Assembly: GCF_021190915.1 (NCBI RefSeq)
Contig: NZ_JAIOAP010000001.1
Coordinates: forward strand, 1-64,000
DNA length: 64,000 nt
From: Cohnella silvisoli
Lineage (GTDB): Bacteria > Bacillota > Bacilli > Paenibacillales > Paenibacillaceae
Reading direction: 5' to 3'
This document shows, in pieces, positions 8,782 through 17,196 of this stretch. A program made the position numbers and the translations under genes. Within the stretch, counting starts at the first letter, position 1, and each line of letters starts with the position of its first letter. The notes below the pieces were generated by a model. It saw only the letters and a program-made list of their open reading frames with translations. It was not told where the DNA came from and did no database searches.

Positions 8782-10137
8782 ATGGGCGACAGCAAGAAAT
8801 TCCCTGATTCGTTCGTGTGGGGCGTCGCCGCCTCGTCCTATCAGATCGAAGGCGCTGCCGATAGAGACGGCAGGACTCCTTCGATATGGGATACGTTCTC
8901 CGAGACTCCGGGGAAGGTGTACGGCGGACATACCGGCGCTCTGGCTTGCGAGCATTACGTGCGATACCCGGAAGATGTTCGGTTGATGGCGCAGTTAGGC
9001 GTCAAGCATTACCGGTTTTCCGTTTCCTGGTCGAGAATATTTCCCGAGAAGGGCGTGCTTAACGAACGGGGGCTTGCGTTCTATCGCTCCTTGCTGGAGG
9101 AAATGGAGAAGCACGGGATAACGCCGCTGTTGACTCTGTATCATTGGGACTTGCCCCAATGGATTCAAGACGAGGGCGGTTGGGTGAATCGGAACACCAT
9201 CGACTATTATTTGGATTACGCCCGCGTGATGTTTGCGACTTTCGGTGCCGACGTTCCGATCTGGAATACGATTAACGAGCCTTGGTGCGCGGCCATTCTC
9301 GGTTATGGTGTCGGGGTGCATGCTCCCGGGCATACGAATTGGCGGGAGGCGATCGTTGCCGCGCATCATCTGTTGCTTGCCAGCGGATTAGCGATTCGCG
9401 AATATCGGAAGTTCGGATTAACCGGTCGCATCGGAATTACTTTGAATCTGGACCACAATGACAGCGCTACGGAAGATGAACGAGACGAGGCGGCGCGCAG
9501 ACGGCATGACGGCCACTTGAATCGATGGTTCCTGGATCCCCTGTATAAAGAAGATTATCCGGAAGATATGAAAGCTTGGTACCATCCCCGAATCGGAGAG
9601 TTCGATTTCATCGTTCCGGGAGATATGGAGATCATCGGCGAACCGGGAGATTTCCTGGGGGTCAATTACTATACCCGGACGGTCATTCGAGAGGGGAACG
9701 ACCATCCCGTGCTCCTGACGGAACAGGTCGTCCAGGAAGGGTGCGAGGTAACGGACATGGGGTGGGAAGTCCATCCTGAATCGCTATTCAAGCTGTTATG
9801 CCGCATTCGCGACGACTATGCAGATATTCCTATTTACATTACGGAGAACGGGGCCGCGCAAGACGACCATATGGTAGACGGCAAGATTGAGGACGCGGAT
9901 CGGATTCGCTATTTGCAAGCTCACCTGGAGCAAGCGCTCCGCTTCATCCGTATCGGAGGCAATTTACAAGGCTATTATTTGTGGTCGTTTCTCGATAATT
10001 TCGAATGGGCGTACGGTTACGGCAAGCGTTTCGGAATCATCCACGTCGATTTCGGGACGCAAATTCGCACTCCTAAGCAAAGTGCTTATTGGTATAGAAA
10101 CGTGATGCTGGCGGGCGGGTTGCCTGGATCGGACTAA
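8782..10137 (+). CDS. GH1 family beta-glucosidase
   Basis: Protein of 451 aa, normal GH1 length, cytoplasmic (no signal peptide). The N-terminal signature FVWGVAASSYQIEGA is present, the acid/base Glu is in TINEPW (about E166), and the nucleophile Glu is in YITENG (about E355). WSFLDNFEWAYGYGKRFG near the C terminus is the aglycone/sugar-binding signature. It hydrolyses beta-glucosides; as a 6-phospho enzyme is less likely with an ABC rather than PTS importer, an unphosphorylated substrate such as cellobiose is inferred. It is the last gene of the operon, 20 bases after the second permease. Confidence 0.92.
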   Translation: MGDSKKFPDSFVWGVAASSYQIEGAADRDGRTPSIWDTFSETPGKVYGGHTGALACEHYVRYPEDVRLMAQLGVKHYRFSVSWSRIFPEKGVLNERGLAFYRSLLEEMEKHGITPLLTLYHWDLPQWIQDEGGWVNRNTIDYYLDYARVMFATFGADVPIWNTINEPWCAAILGYGVGVHAPGHTNWREAIVAAHHLLLASGLAIREYRKFGLTGRIGITLNLDHNDSATEDERDEAARRRHDGHLNRWFLDPLYKEDYPEDMKAWYHPRIGEFDFIVPGDMEIIGEPGDFLGVNYYTRTVIREGNDHPVLLTEQVVQEGCEVTDMGWEVHPESLFKLLCRIRDDYADIPIYITENGAAQDDHMVDGKIEDADRIRYLQAHLEQALRFIRIGGNLQGYYLWSFLDNFEWAYGYGKRFGIIHVDFGTQIRTPKQSAYWYRNVMLAGGLPGSD

Positions 10138-10160
10138 ATCGTTAACGAATAAAGCCGATG

Positions 10161-10192
10161 GAAAAGACATCTTCGTATGGAGGTGTCTTTTC
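10161..10192 (+). terminator. Rho-independent terminator of the beta-glucoside operon
   Basis: GAAAAGACA / TGTCTTTTC stem separated by 14 bases, with a T-rich 3' arm, 23 bases after the GH1 stop. Confidence 0.7.
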
Positions 10193-10283
10193 TCATTTCT
10201 GTAAAAAGTGTGAATACGGAAACCTATTCGGTGAAGGATAAGTACACACGATAAAACTTGTTTAAATGGAGATGGGCAGACCG

Positions 10284-12476
10284 ATGAGTGAAGCGCGAAA
10301 GAAAGGTTTTTTTTGGTCTTGGGGCCTCTCCATTCATCGGAATCGCTGGATCATAGTGTTGGTTTGCGCGGCACTTTTCTTTGGTTTTGGCTTATATGCC
10401 CGGAAGGTGCCGGAGCTGCTCAAGGATAACGGCTTTGCTCCTCGCGGCAGCGATTCCGACCATGGCTATACCCTGTTGCAAGATAAACTCGGGTTTGCCT
10501 CTTCGGCGATCACCTTGGTGTACACCAGCGATACGCTGGATTTGACGAGTCGCCGTGAAATCTCCGTCATTCTCTCTTCTCTAGATGAACTCCGAAAGCT
10601 TCCGTATGTCAGTAACGTGAAACTAAATGAAACGCCGCGTTTAACCCAGCGCAGCGGTATTCAATCGGTTCACATCGAGCTTGCTCTAGGCAAAACCGAA
10701 GCCTTAAACAATTACCCGGAACTCCGAGACCGGATCCGCGCGCCTGCCGGGATGGAGGTGTTCGTGGATGGTCCGACGGCAATCATGTACGATATTCAGC
10801 AGGCGACGAAGAAGGACTTGTCCAAATCGGAGATGCTGGGTTTGCCGGTCGCCTTGGTTGTGCTGATATTGATTTTCGGAACGTTATGGGCGGCAATCCT
10901 TCCCTTGATTGTAGGAGTAATGAGCGTTACCGTTACGTTGGGAGCGTCTTATTTTATCGCGGAGAAATACTCGTTATCGAATTTTATGCCCAATATGGTG
11001 ACGATGATCGGGCTTGCGATCGGCATCGATTATGCGTTGTTTGTCGTCAGCCGGTTCCGCGAGGAGCTTGTGCGTCAGCGTGCGGTCAGCACGGCGGTGG
11101 CGGCGACTTGCCGGAAGGCGGGTAAATCGATCTTCTTTTCCGGTTTCGCGGTCCTGATTAGTATGCTCGGCATGCTGTTCATCGATCTTCCGGTCATGCG
11201 CGCCTTTTGTCTAGGAGGTGTGCTTGTCGTTCTGGCTTCCGTGTTGTTGTCGAATACCTTGCTTCTGGCGTTGCTCGGCATATTGGGCCACAAAATCAAC
11301 AGCCTGGCATTATTCCCCGCATTGCAGCGCAGACGGCGAAATTCCACGGCTTGGGAACGAATCGCTTTCACCGTTATGAAACGTCCGGTTTTTCTTGTCC
11401 TGCTCATGAGCGGAATTCTGATTCTGCTGATGCTGCCGATTGGCGGCATGAAGCTAGGTGTCCCGAACGCCGAGGTGCTGCCGCCGGCTTATGAGTCCAG
11501 GCAGGGATCGGATTTATTGAAGCAAACGTATGATAGCCGGGAGGCCAACCCGATTCAGATCGTCGTCGAAGCACCGGGGTCTATATGGGGCATAGAAGCG
11601 GTCCGGGAAGTCCAGGCTTATTCGGAACAAATTCGTGCTCATTCCGGTATTACGAGTGTCAGAAGCTATATCACCGTTCTGGGAAATCGTTCGCCGGATC
11701 AAACGGCTGCAATGCTGCAGAACGATTCCATCAAGAGGCAATTGGAGGGGCAGAAGCTTGCCAAAGGGAATGCCGCGCTCATTGTAGCGGTTCCCAAGTC
11801 CGATCCGGAGTCAGCCGAAACCGCCGGACTGATACGCGAGCTTCGAGGATTCGATTCGGGCGGTCTTCATTCTTACATCACGGGTGTGGCAGCTAATCGT
11901 GTCGACATCATGGATCGAATCGATCGCGGGCTCCCGACTATGGCCGGATTCGTGATGGCGATCACCTATTTGGTTCTGTTCGTTGCCTTCAAATCGGTGC
12001 TCCTGCCGCTCAAAGCCGTGATGATGAACGTGCTTAGCCTTGGGGCCAGCATGGGTATCGTCGTGATCGTATTTCAAAACGGCTTGATGGCGAACGTGTT
12101 GCACATCACTTCCATTGGCTACGTGAGCATTGTTTTGCCGGTAACGATTTTCTGCGTGGTGTTCGGCATTTCCATGGATTACGAGGTGTTCTTGATCTCG
12201 AGAATTAAGGAGGAGTACGAAAGGACGGGAGATAATGAGCAGAGCACCGCAGTCGGACTGACCAAAACCGGCGGTCTGATTACCAGCGCGGCGTTGATCT
12301 TGATCGTCGTCGTCGGTTCCTTCGTTTTCTCGGACATCGAGATCACCAAAGCGCTCGGCGTCGGCTTGTTCAGCGCCATCTTCATCGACGCTACGTTCAT
12401 TCGCGTCATCGTCGTTCCGGCTCTCATGAAATTGCTCGGCCGCGCGAACTGGTGGGTTCCTTTTTGGAATAGATAA
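10284..12476 (+). CDS. MMPL/RND-type membrane transporter
   Basis: Protein of 730 aa with the duplicated MMPL layout: one helix near the N terminus, an external domain (about 55-175), five helices (about 180-345), a second helix, a second external domain, and five more helices to the end. The signatures GLAIGIDYALFVVSRFREE and VFGISMDYEVFLISRIKEEY mark the equivalent helices in each half, with the Asp-Tyr pairs used for proton coupling. The family exports lipids or hydrophobic compounds. The start is uncertain: ATGs at 10266, 10272 and 10284 are in frame; GGAG at 10268-10271 favours 10284. It is a single-gene unit. Confidence 0.88.
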   Translation: MSEARKKGFFWSWGLSIHRNRWIIVLVCAALFFGFGLYARKVPELLKDNGFAPRGSDSDHGYTLLQDKLGFASSAITLVYTSDTLDLTSRREISVILSSLDELRKLPYVSNVKLNETPRLTQRSGIQSVHIELALGKTEALNNYPELRDRIRAPAGMEVFVDGPTAIMYDIQQATKKDLSKSEMLGLPVALVVLILIFGTLWAAILPLIVGVMSVTVTLGASYFIAEKYSLSNFMPNMVTMIGLAIGIDYALFVVSRFREELVRQRAVSTAVAATCRKAGKSIFFSGFAVLISMLGMLFIDLPVMRAFCLGGVLVVLASVLLSNTLLLALLGILGHKINSLALFPALQRRRRNSTAWERIAFTVMKRPVFLVLLMSGILILLMLPIGGMKLGVPNAEVLPPAYESRQGSDLLKQTYDSREANPIQIVVEAPGSIWGIEAVREVQAYSEQIRAHSGITSVRSYITVLGNRSPDQTAAMLQNDSIKRQLEGQKLAKGNAALIVAVPKSDPESAETAGLIRELRGFDSGGLHSYITGVAANRVDIMDRIDRGLPTMAGFVMAITYLVLFVAFKSVLLPLKAVMMNVLSLGASMGIVVIVFQNGLMANVLHITSIGYVSIVLPVTIFCVVFGISMDYEVFLISRIKEEYERTGDNEQSTAVGLTKTGGLITSAALILIVVVGSFVFSDIEITKALGVGLFSAIFIDATFIRVIVVPALMKLLGRANWWVPFWNR

Positions 12477-12608
12477 GGCTACATAAGCTCTTGGTGCATT
12501 GTCGGTAAAATATTAAATGAGAATTACACTCGAATGAAGTATCCATCGGAAGATGGGTTATCGTGGTGCTAAGATATAAATGGGGAGCTGAAAGGCAGTA
12601 GTTTAAAA

Positions 12609-12650
12609 ATTATAACTAATGCGCTATAATTATAACGTATTAGTTATAAT
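12609..12650. promoter_or_regulatory. Inverted repeat at the toxin-antitoxin promoter
   Basis: A perfect 12-bp inverted repeat (ATTATAACTAAT / ATTAGTTATAAT) with an 18-base spacer. The spacer holds the palindrome TATAATTATA, which includes a -10-like hexamer. It lies 43 bases upstream of the toxin gene, where HigA-type antitoxins normally bind to repress their operon. Confidence 0.55.
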
Positions 12651-12692
12651 ATTAATGGTTTTGAATAAGATAGTGTGTAAGGGGTCGTTTCG

Positions 12693-13088
12693 GTGTATAA
12701 GTTTGAATTTGCCAGTTTGCCTGAAGTCAATGCTTTCCTAGAAGACATTGAGGATAGGAAAAACAAAGGTGACAAACATGCAAGAATTATGTTTGAGAAG
12801 ATAGCTTATTGCATTGAGCGTGTTCGTCTACAGGGAACTCGTGCCGGAATAAAAATTATCAAGGACCTCAAGGGCAAGGAAAATGATAACCTGTATGAAT
12901 TGAGACCACTCGACGAAAGAATATTTATGTGTCTATGGAACGGAAATCACTTTATCATGTTGTCTCATTACACGAAGGATGCAAACGAAACAGACGATCT
13001 TGAGTTGGCTAAGGCAAGACGCTTGAGGGACAAATATATGAGGGAACATCCTTTTGAGGGAAAAGATAAAAAGAGCGGGAGGAGATGA
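12693..13088 (+). CDS. HigB-like toxin (phage Gp49-like, RelE superfamily)
   Basis: Protein of 131 aa starting at GTG with AAGGGG upstream. The pattern EVNAFLEDIE ... GIKIIKDLKGKENDNLYELRPLDERIFMCLWNGNHFIMLSHYTKDANETDDLELAKARRLRDKY matches the Gp49/HigB family of ribosome-dependent mRNA interferases: YELR is the substrate-binding strand and HYTKDANETDDLELAKAR is the C-terminal signature. It overlaps the antitoxin frame. Gene order toxin-antitoxin is the HigBA order. Not tested for activity. Confidence 0.82.
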   Translation: MYKFEFASLPEVNAFLEDIEDRKNKGDKHARIMFEKIAYCIERVRLQGTRAGIKIIKDLKGKENDNLYELRPLDERIFMCLWNGNHFIMLSHYTKDANETDDLELAKARRLRDKYMREHPFEGKDKKSGRR

Positions 13089-13093
13089 TACTC

Positions 13094-13402
13094 ATGAGAA
13101 GTTGGGATGACACAGTCAACGATATGAGCCCAGAGAGTCAAAAGGAGATTGAAATCATTCGCAAACGGGCTGCAATGGTGGTTACATTGATAGAACTAAG
13201 GGAAAGCAAGGGATGGACACAAGCAGAGTTGGCGGGAAGAGCAGGGATGAAACAATCCGCAATTGCCCGGTTTGAAAGTGATACAACTGCACCACGTATT
13301 GATACAATCATCAGAGTGGCTATGGCTCTCGGTGTGGATATTACCTTGATGCCATCCGATCATTCAGGTCATCATCAAGCTGCGGCTGTGGCGTTGGCAT
13401 AG
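13094..13402 (+). CDS. HigA-like XRE antitoxin
   Basis: Protein of 102 aa. ATG 13094 is chosen because GGGAGGAG (13077-13084) is 9 bases upstream; the ATG at 13085 lies right against it. A Cro/C1 helix-turn-helix is clear: LRESKGWTQAELAGRAGMKQSAIARFESDTTAPRIDTIIRVAMALGVDI. It should neutralise the toxin encoded immediately upstream and repress the operon through the inverted repeat at 12609-12650. Confidence 0.82.
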   Translation: MRSWDDTVNDMSPESQKEIEIIRKRAAMVVTLIELRESKGWTQAELAGRAGMKQSAIARFESDTTAPRIDTIIRVAMALGVDITLMPSDHSGHHQAAAVALA

Positions 13403-13446
13403 CTGAAATCAACCGATTCTTATCCAAGCAAATGACCCAAACGAGT

Positions 13447-13480
13447 AACCCTCTGTCTTCGTGACAGGGGGTTTATTTTA
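13447..13480 (+). terminator. Rho-independent terminator after higBA-like pair
   Basis: 11-bp stem AACCCTCTGTC / GACAGGGGGTT with one G-U-type pair, a short loop, and TTTATTTTA following. Confidence 0.8.
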
Positions 13481-13681
13481 AGAGAGTTACGATTGTGTCG
13501 AGAAGGTTCGTGCTAGCAATGTATTTGGATGAATTACACCGACTGAGCAATAATAGATTAGATGCCTTTATGCGCTGAATCCGGATCATCTTGTGCTCCT
13601 TCACTCTCTCACGCCCTTTCCTTTGCTATAATCTATAATAGTGCATGAAGCTGCTATAAATGACTAAGGAGTAAATACACT

Positions 13682-15340
13682 ATGAAGCTAACTGAAATAG
13701 AAAATCATATTTCACCCGTCATACTGAGGAGAGGGCAACAATATCGCGAGGATGGAAATATCATTGAACTAGAGGAAGTAGATGAAGGAGTCTACCATGC
13801 GGAAGTGGAAGGCAGCGACATTTATGAGGTTAACGTTAGGTTGGATGCGGGAGGGCATATTCATAGTAGCTGCGACTGTCCCTTTGATATGGACGTGATG
13901 TGTAAGCATGAGGTAGCCGTACTTCTTGAGATAAGAGCTATGGTTGCTGCGCCTAGAGAATCGAAGCCCAAAGCGAAGCTCTCCGATCAAGTGTCCGCAC
14001 TAAGTAAAGACCAATTAGTGAAGCTGCTGCTGGAGTATGCCTATGACATTAGGGAAGTGAAGCAGAGATTGGATCTCTACTTTATCGCCTCTAATGGAGG
14101 GAACGAAGAAGATGATCTTAAATCATACGTGAAAATCATTCAGTCCTATATTAAGCAGAATGCGGAGCGGGGAGGATTTGTTCCTTATCGAAATGTATCC
14201 AAAGCCATACAAGGCGCTCAGTTGGTGCTAGAGAAGGCTTCGAAAGCTGAGGAGAATGGAGACATTTTACTTGCTGCAAGAATAACCATCTGTGTGTTGC
14301 ATGAAATGGTCGAATTGATCCAATCGAGTGATGATTCTTCTGGTTACGTAGGGGACCTTATTAATGAGTGTCTTGGGTGGGTTAACGACTTTTCTAATTC
14401 AGGACAATCCCTAACACCGAGTGATAGAAATTCGTTGTTTCATATGCTGCTTCATGCGGCGAAACACCCAGGTATGGGGGAATGGGATGAGTGGAAGTTA
14501 TCATTGCTGGAAAATTCTTTACAACTAGTGACCGATGCACAGGAGAGGCAAGAGTGGGAGGAATGCGTTAATAGGCTGGGGACGGGTGCTGATACTTATT
14601 TGGCCAAGAAGGCTGCGGTGCTTAAATATCAATTGATTCAAAGGTACGACAGCAAGGAGCAAGCGGCCCAGTTCATAGAAGTGAATAGAGGACTTGAGGA
14701 TATCCGTCAGCTAGCGATTACTGCAGCGATCTCGCAGAAGAACTATGAGGAAGCGCTGAGACTTGCCCTAGAAGGAGAGCAGCAGGACGCTGATAGGAGA
14801 TTGCCAGGGCTGGTCATACAGTGGAAAAAGAAACGGTTGGAGGTATACAAATTAACGAATGCGATAGAGCCTCAACGTCAACTGACCGAAGAGTTTGCTT
14901 CTAGCGGAGAATATCCCTATTACCTTCAATTGAAGGAATTATATTCTTCTAAGGAGTGGACGGCCGTCTATGCGCGAGTCTTGGCAGAGTTAGAGAAGGG
15001 GAAAAGGTGGGGCTCATCCTCGACTTACACGAAGGTGCTCATTGAGGAGAAAGAGACTCTGAGGTTACTCCAATATGTAAGCCAGAACCCCGAAACTGTG
15101 GTGCAGTTCTATAGTCATCTTACCGGTCAGTATCCGAATGAGGTATACGAGATATTTCGGAAGCAGATTGAAGAATCCCTAGCAGCAGCCTCCAATCGGA
15201 AGGCATACCAGAATAGTTGCCAAATCATTCGCGTGCTCATGAAAGCCGGCGGGAAGGAAACGGCTAGAGAGATCATAGCGAGCGCTCGGCTTCGTTATTC
15301 TAATCGGCCTGCTCTTATGGATGAGTTGAATTCGGTGTGA
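13682..15340 (+). CDS. SWIM zinc-finger protein
   Basis: Protein of 552 aa with an N-terminal SWIM zinc finger at about residues 35-80 (CDCPFDMDVMCKHEVAVLL, the CxCx(n)CxH pattern) after the usual lead-in SPVILRRGQQYREDGNI. The remainder is alpha-helical with TPR-like or HEAT-like character. SWIM proteins bind DNA or protein partners, often next to SNF2 helicases; none is encoded here. AAGGAG lies upstream of the ATG. The next gene follows closely, suggesting a two-gene unit. Confidence 0.8.
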   Translation: MKLTEIENHISPVILRRGQQYREDGNIIELEEVDEGVYHAEVEGSDIYEVNVRLDAGGHIHSSCDCPFDMDVMCKHEVAVLLEIRAMVAAPRESKPKAKLSDQVSALSKDQLVKLLLEYAYDIREVKQRLDLYFIASNGGNEEDDLKSYVKIIQSYIKQNAERGGFVPYRNVSKAIQGAQLVLEKASKAEENGDILLAARITICVLHEMVELIQSSDDSSGYVGDLINECLGWVNDFSNSGQSLTPSDRNSLFHMLLHAAKHPGMGEWDEWKLSLLENSLQLVTDAQERQEWEECVNRLGTGADTYLAKKAAVLKYQLIQRYDSKEQAAQFIEVNRGLEDIRQLAITAAISQKNYEEALRLALEGEQQDADRRLPGLVIQWKKKRLEVYKLTNAIEPQRQLTEEFASSGEYPYYLQLKELYSSKEWTAVYARVLAELEKGKRWGSSSTYTKVLIEEKETLRLLQYVSQNPETVVQFYSHLTGQYPNEVYEIFRKQIEESLAAASNRKAYQNSCQIIRVLMKAGGKETAREIIASARLRYSNRPALMDELNSV

Positions 15341-15354
15341 AGGGGAGGCAGCTT

Positions 15355-15807
15355 TTGAATAAGAATTTGAAGCGGGATCAACGCCTTGAAGTCGCCAAAC
15401 GTTGGATTAGTGAATACAAGGGGAATAAATGGATTAGCAGCTATCGCAAGCGCTATGGAATATCGTCGGAATGCGCGATTCAGGAGCTGCTTCTGCTGCA
15501 AGTTCCACTGACAAAAGAAGAGATAATAAACGGTCGAAAAGGCGCACGAGCTAGAAGCAGAAAAGCAAAGGAGAAAGCACTGAGGATTGCCAGATCGGAG
15601 AAGAAGAGAAATAAGAAAACAGGATCCATTAAAATAGATGTTCCCTGGCAAGATGAAACCTACTTCTACATTGCTGGGTACACGGACTGGGGATTTCCTT
15701 ACGGGATTACCTGGGAAGAGAATGAACGAATGAATAACGATTATAGTCTGTTTCGAACTTTGCCTCCTGAAGATTCGAAGGAGGAAGAGATTTATCCTTG
15801 GGAATGA
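15355..15807 (+). CDS. Uncharacterised basic protein
   Basis: Protein of 150 aa. TTG 15355 is chosen as start because GGGGAGG (15343-15349) sits 5 bases before it; a GTG at 15337 overlapping the previous stop is the alternative. The N-terminal half is strongly basic with a region like KKEIINGRKGARARSRKAKEKA in character, and the C-terminal half is acidic and aromatic (YFYIAGYTDWGFPYGITWEE). I do not assign a family. It is cotranscribed with the SWIM gene. Confidence 0.6.
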   Translation: MNKNLKRDQRLEVAKRWISEYKGNKWISSYRKRYGISSECAIQELLLLQVPLTKEEIINGRKGARARSRKAKEKALRIARSEKKRNKKTGSIKIDVPWQDETYFYIAGYTDWGFPYGITWEENERMNNDYSLFRTLPPEDSKEEEIYPWE

Positions 15808-15926
15808 TCATAGAAAAAATGTTGGATTGATATATACGAAGACGCATGCCATATCGGCAAGTATCTTGCTGAATCTAATTATATTGGGCAAGGCCGCGCG
15901 CCATACCTTGGCTAGCGCGAAAAGAA

Positions 15927-15950
15927 AAAGACCGGTTGCTGCCGGTCTTT
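15927..15950. terminator. Bidirectional terminator
   Basis: Perfect 9-bp stem AAAGACCGG / CCGGTCTTT with a 6-nt loop between convergent genes; A-rich upstream and T-ending downstream, so it can work in both directions. Confidence 0.75.
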
Positions 15951-15977
15951 CCAATGTTCACGATTTTCGTTATTTTC

Positions 15978-16298
15978 TTACCGGGAAGTGAATTCCTTTG
16001 AGGCTGCTTCTTCATCGTAGAGAGGTTTTAGAGAAGCCAACTTCAGCACCCGGAACACATTATTGAGGACTTTAGCCGTGATCGACTCGTCTCCGGCTTC
16101 GATTCTTGATATATGCGCTTGATTTGTGCCGGAAAGTTCTGCAAGCTTGGTTTGCGTATATCCCATCTGCATTCGACGAGCGAAGACCAAATTTCCAATG
16201 ACAACGGAATAGCTATCCAGGTAATCCCCCATGCCCGGAAGTTTGCGAACTTCAGCTTTCAAATCTGCGAAGTCTTGACCGAGTTTACGTTCAGTCAT
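15978..16298 (-). CDS. XRE family regulator, orphan antitoxin-like
   Basis: Protein of 106 aa with a Cro/C1 helix-turn-helix at about residues 35-80 (ARRMQMGYTQTKLAELSGTNQAHISRIEAGDESITAKVLNNVFRVL). The size and position of the HTH after an N-terminal helix match HigA-like antitoxins. Its start overlaps by four bases (ATGA) the end of a short ORF remnant upstream, which suggests it was once the second gene of a coupled pair whose first member has been lost. Confidence 0.75.
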   Translation of the reverse strand: MTERKLGQDFADLKAEVRKLPGMGDYLDSYSVVIGNLVFARRMQMGYTQTKLAELSGTNQAHISRIEAGDESITAKVLNNVFRVLKLASLKPLYDEEAASKEFTSR

Positions 16299-16399
16299 GG
16301 TTCTTCAACTCCTTGTAGGTTAATGTATTTCTCGGGATTCTTAAAGAAATCCGGTAAAAGAGCTTCGGTGGCCGCTACAGCCGCTTCAAATTCGGCTCC
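16295..16399 (-). pseudogene. C-terminal remnant of a coupled partner gene
   Basis: A 34-codon open frame between an in-frame TGA and a TGA that overlaps the XRE start. It reads EFEAAVAATEALLPDFFKNP then EKYINLQGVEEP, which looks coding, but has no start codon and runs into the end of the WYL gene on the same strand. Probably the tail of a deleted toxin or partner of the XRE protein. The family is not recognised. Confidence 0.4.
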
Positions 16400-17196
16400 T
16401 CAACCCCATAACGGGCTAGCGCCTTAGAAGCCGATTCTTGCATACGGCGCTTGAGGTTCTCGCTTTCCACGATCCTTACCCGCTTCCCCAGAAACCGTAT
16501 TTTGGACAGCAGAAATTCGCTTTCGTCTCCAAGGAATGTAACCTGAATCCGATAAGTGTCCGAACTCTCTTCGTAGCTCACTGTTTTCTCGAAGCAGGAA
16601 AATGCATATAGAATCCGAGAAAGTTCCGGGTTATATGTCCGAACTACTTCAATGGCTGCTTGCTCTTGACGGCTGTCCAGTAGATCGGCAAGCTTAGCTT
16701 TCAGCATCTCGACACGGTCGGATGGAAGTGACACTTCTTCGACGGAGACGATGTTCAGAAGCTTTGTTGACATCAACATATGATGGTGGGTGTTATACCA
16801 AATCAAATACCACTCCCGTTTGATCATGGAGTACTCCAATTTGTAAGGGAATCCGGTCTGATCGGATTTTACGCCGCCATGCTTGATTCGGTAATTGAGA
16901 CGTATGCCGCCACTTCGTATCATAATCCGGCGCAGCGTACGTAGAAGCGGATGATAGACCTGCCGCTCATGGCTTTTGACTTTCTCAATAATGACATCAC
17001 TGATTTCTGTATTCGCTTCTGCCTTCAGCAGCAGTTGGAGCTTTGCTAATGTCCCCGCTGTAAAGGCATCGGATGAGGCCGGATGTTCCAATAAGGTCTT
17101 TAGCCAGCCCCGCTCCTGAGAGGTTAGGGCTAAGGAACCCGCTTCATCTAAGCGGGAGATAACTTGGTAATTAAAGATCTTCTCGAAGAGGTTCAT
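16375..17196 (-). CDS. WYL-domain regulator, second of a pair
   Basis: Protein of 273 aa from the ATG at 17196 (AAGGAG upstream); a longer 293-aa reading from 17256 would extend further into the previous gene. A WYL-type sensor domain is seen at about residues 105-200 (IRLNYRIKHG ... YSMIKREWYLIWYNTHHHMLMSTKLLNI), followed by the WCX-like C-terminal extension with the RFLGKRVRIVESENLKRRM end. There is no obvious N-terminal HTH, so it may act with its partner, with which it overlaps by 26 bases. WYL domains bind nucleic-acid ligands and commonly control DNA-damage, RNA-repair and defence loci. Confidence 0.8.
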   Translation of the reverse strand: MNLFEKIFNYQVISRLDEAGSLALTSQERGWLKTLLEHPASSDAFTAGTLAKLQLLLKAEANTEISDVIIEKVKSHERQVYHPLLRTLRRIMIRSGGIRLNYRIKHGGVKSDQTGFPYKLEYSMIKREWYLIWYNTHHHMLMSTKLLNIVSVEEVSLPSDRVEMLKAKLADLLDSRQEQAAIEVVRTYNPELSRILYAFSCFEKTVSYEESSDTYRIQVTFLGDESEFLLSKIRFLGKRVRIVESENLKRRMQESASKALARYGVEEPNLKRL

